This document shows, one piece after another, positions 6,348 through 6,374 of a DNA stretch of 6,374 nt. Below the pieces are notes generated by a model. The model saw nothing but the letters and a program-made list of their open reading frames with translations. It searched no databases and was not told the origin of the DNA. The position numbers and the translations under genes were made by a program. How positions within the stretch are numbered: the stretch's first letter is position 1; every line of letters begins with the position of its first letter. This DNA comes from an uncultured Sphingobacteriia bacterium (GTDB lineage Bacteria > Bacteroidota > Bacteroidia > Chitinophagales > Chitinophagaceae), in the NCBI GenBank assembly GCA_945957225.1, contig CAMFKK010000151.1, forward strand, positions 1 through 6,374, given 5' to 3'.

Positions 6348-6374
6348 CTGTCTCTTATACACATCTCCGAGCCC
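6348..6374. other. Untrimmed Illumina Nextera adapter (not genomic)
   Basis: The last 27 bases begin with the 19-base Tn5 mosaic end CTGTCTCTTATACACATCT (6348-6366) and continue with CCGAGCCC (6367-6374), the first bases of the Nextera read-2 side adapter. Both parts match the known adapter exactly and in the right order, which chance cannot reasonably explain. This stretch is an artefact of library preparation left at a contig end. Confidence 0.97.

Noticed and set aside
6348..6366. Tn5-type transposon end, which might suggest a natural mobile element.
   Set aside because: The 19-base mosaic end is an engineered sequence, and it is followed by library adapter bases, so it is a preparation artefact.

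Overview
The window looks like a chromosomal contig end from an AT-rich member of the Bacteroidota, possibly near the Chitinophagaceae. This rests on protein style: a ProS of the short archaeal/eukaryote-like type, a Bacteroidota-type OmpP1/FadL barrel, an HD-domain CCA enzyme, a Cys-rich-tailed family 9 glycosyltransferase, and start sites without strong Shine-Dalgarno sequences. The placement is an inference. All the genes seen look like resident housekeeping or envelope genes.

Left part (1-3167): a 5' fragment of proS runs leftward off the edge. A 142-base divergent spacer separates it from two rightward genes, a small putative lipoprotein with an Asn/Ser-rich tail and an OmpP1/FadL-type outer-membrane barrel. 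The 80-base gap between these two holds a perfect inverted repeat and no clear promoter, so they may be co-transcribed.

Right part (3150-6347): four leftward genes lie head to tail. In transcription order they are the end of a family 9 (heptosyltransferase-like) glycosyltransferase, cca (tRNA CCA-end nucleotidyltransferase), a PRiA4_ORF3-family protein with an acidic tail, and miaA (tRNA A37 dimethylallyltransferase). Gaps are 28, 75 and 40 bases, so they may form one transcription unit; the 75-base gap carries a candidate internal promoter. miaA overlaps the barrel gene tail to tail by 18 bases, and a terminator-like hairpin for the barrel mRNA lies inside the end of miaA. Three of the six complete or partial genes with a clear role (proS, cca, miaA) act on tRNA.

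Right edge (6348-6374): these 27 bases are not genomic. They match the Illumina Nextera adapter (Tn5 mosaic end plus the start of the read-2 side), so the contig ends in untrimmed adapter and the glycosyltransferase is cut artificially. No CRISPR array, rRNA, tRNA gene, insertion sequence or convincing new system was found.
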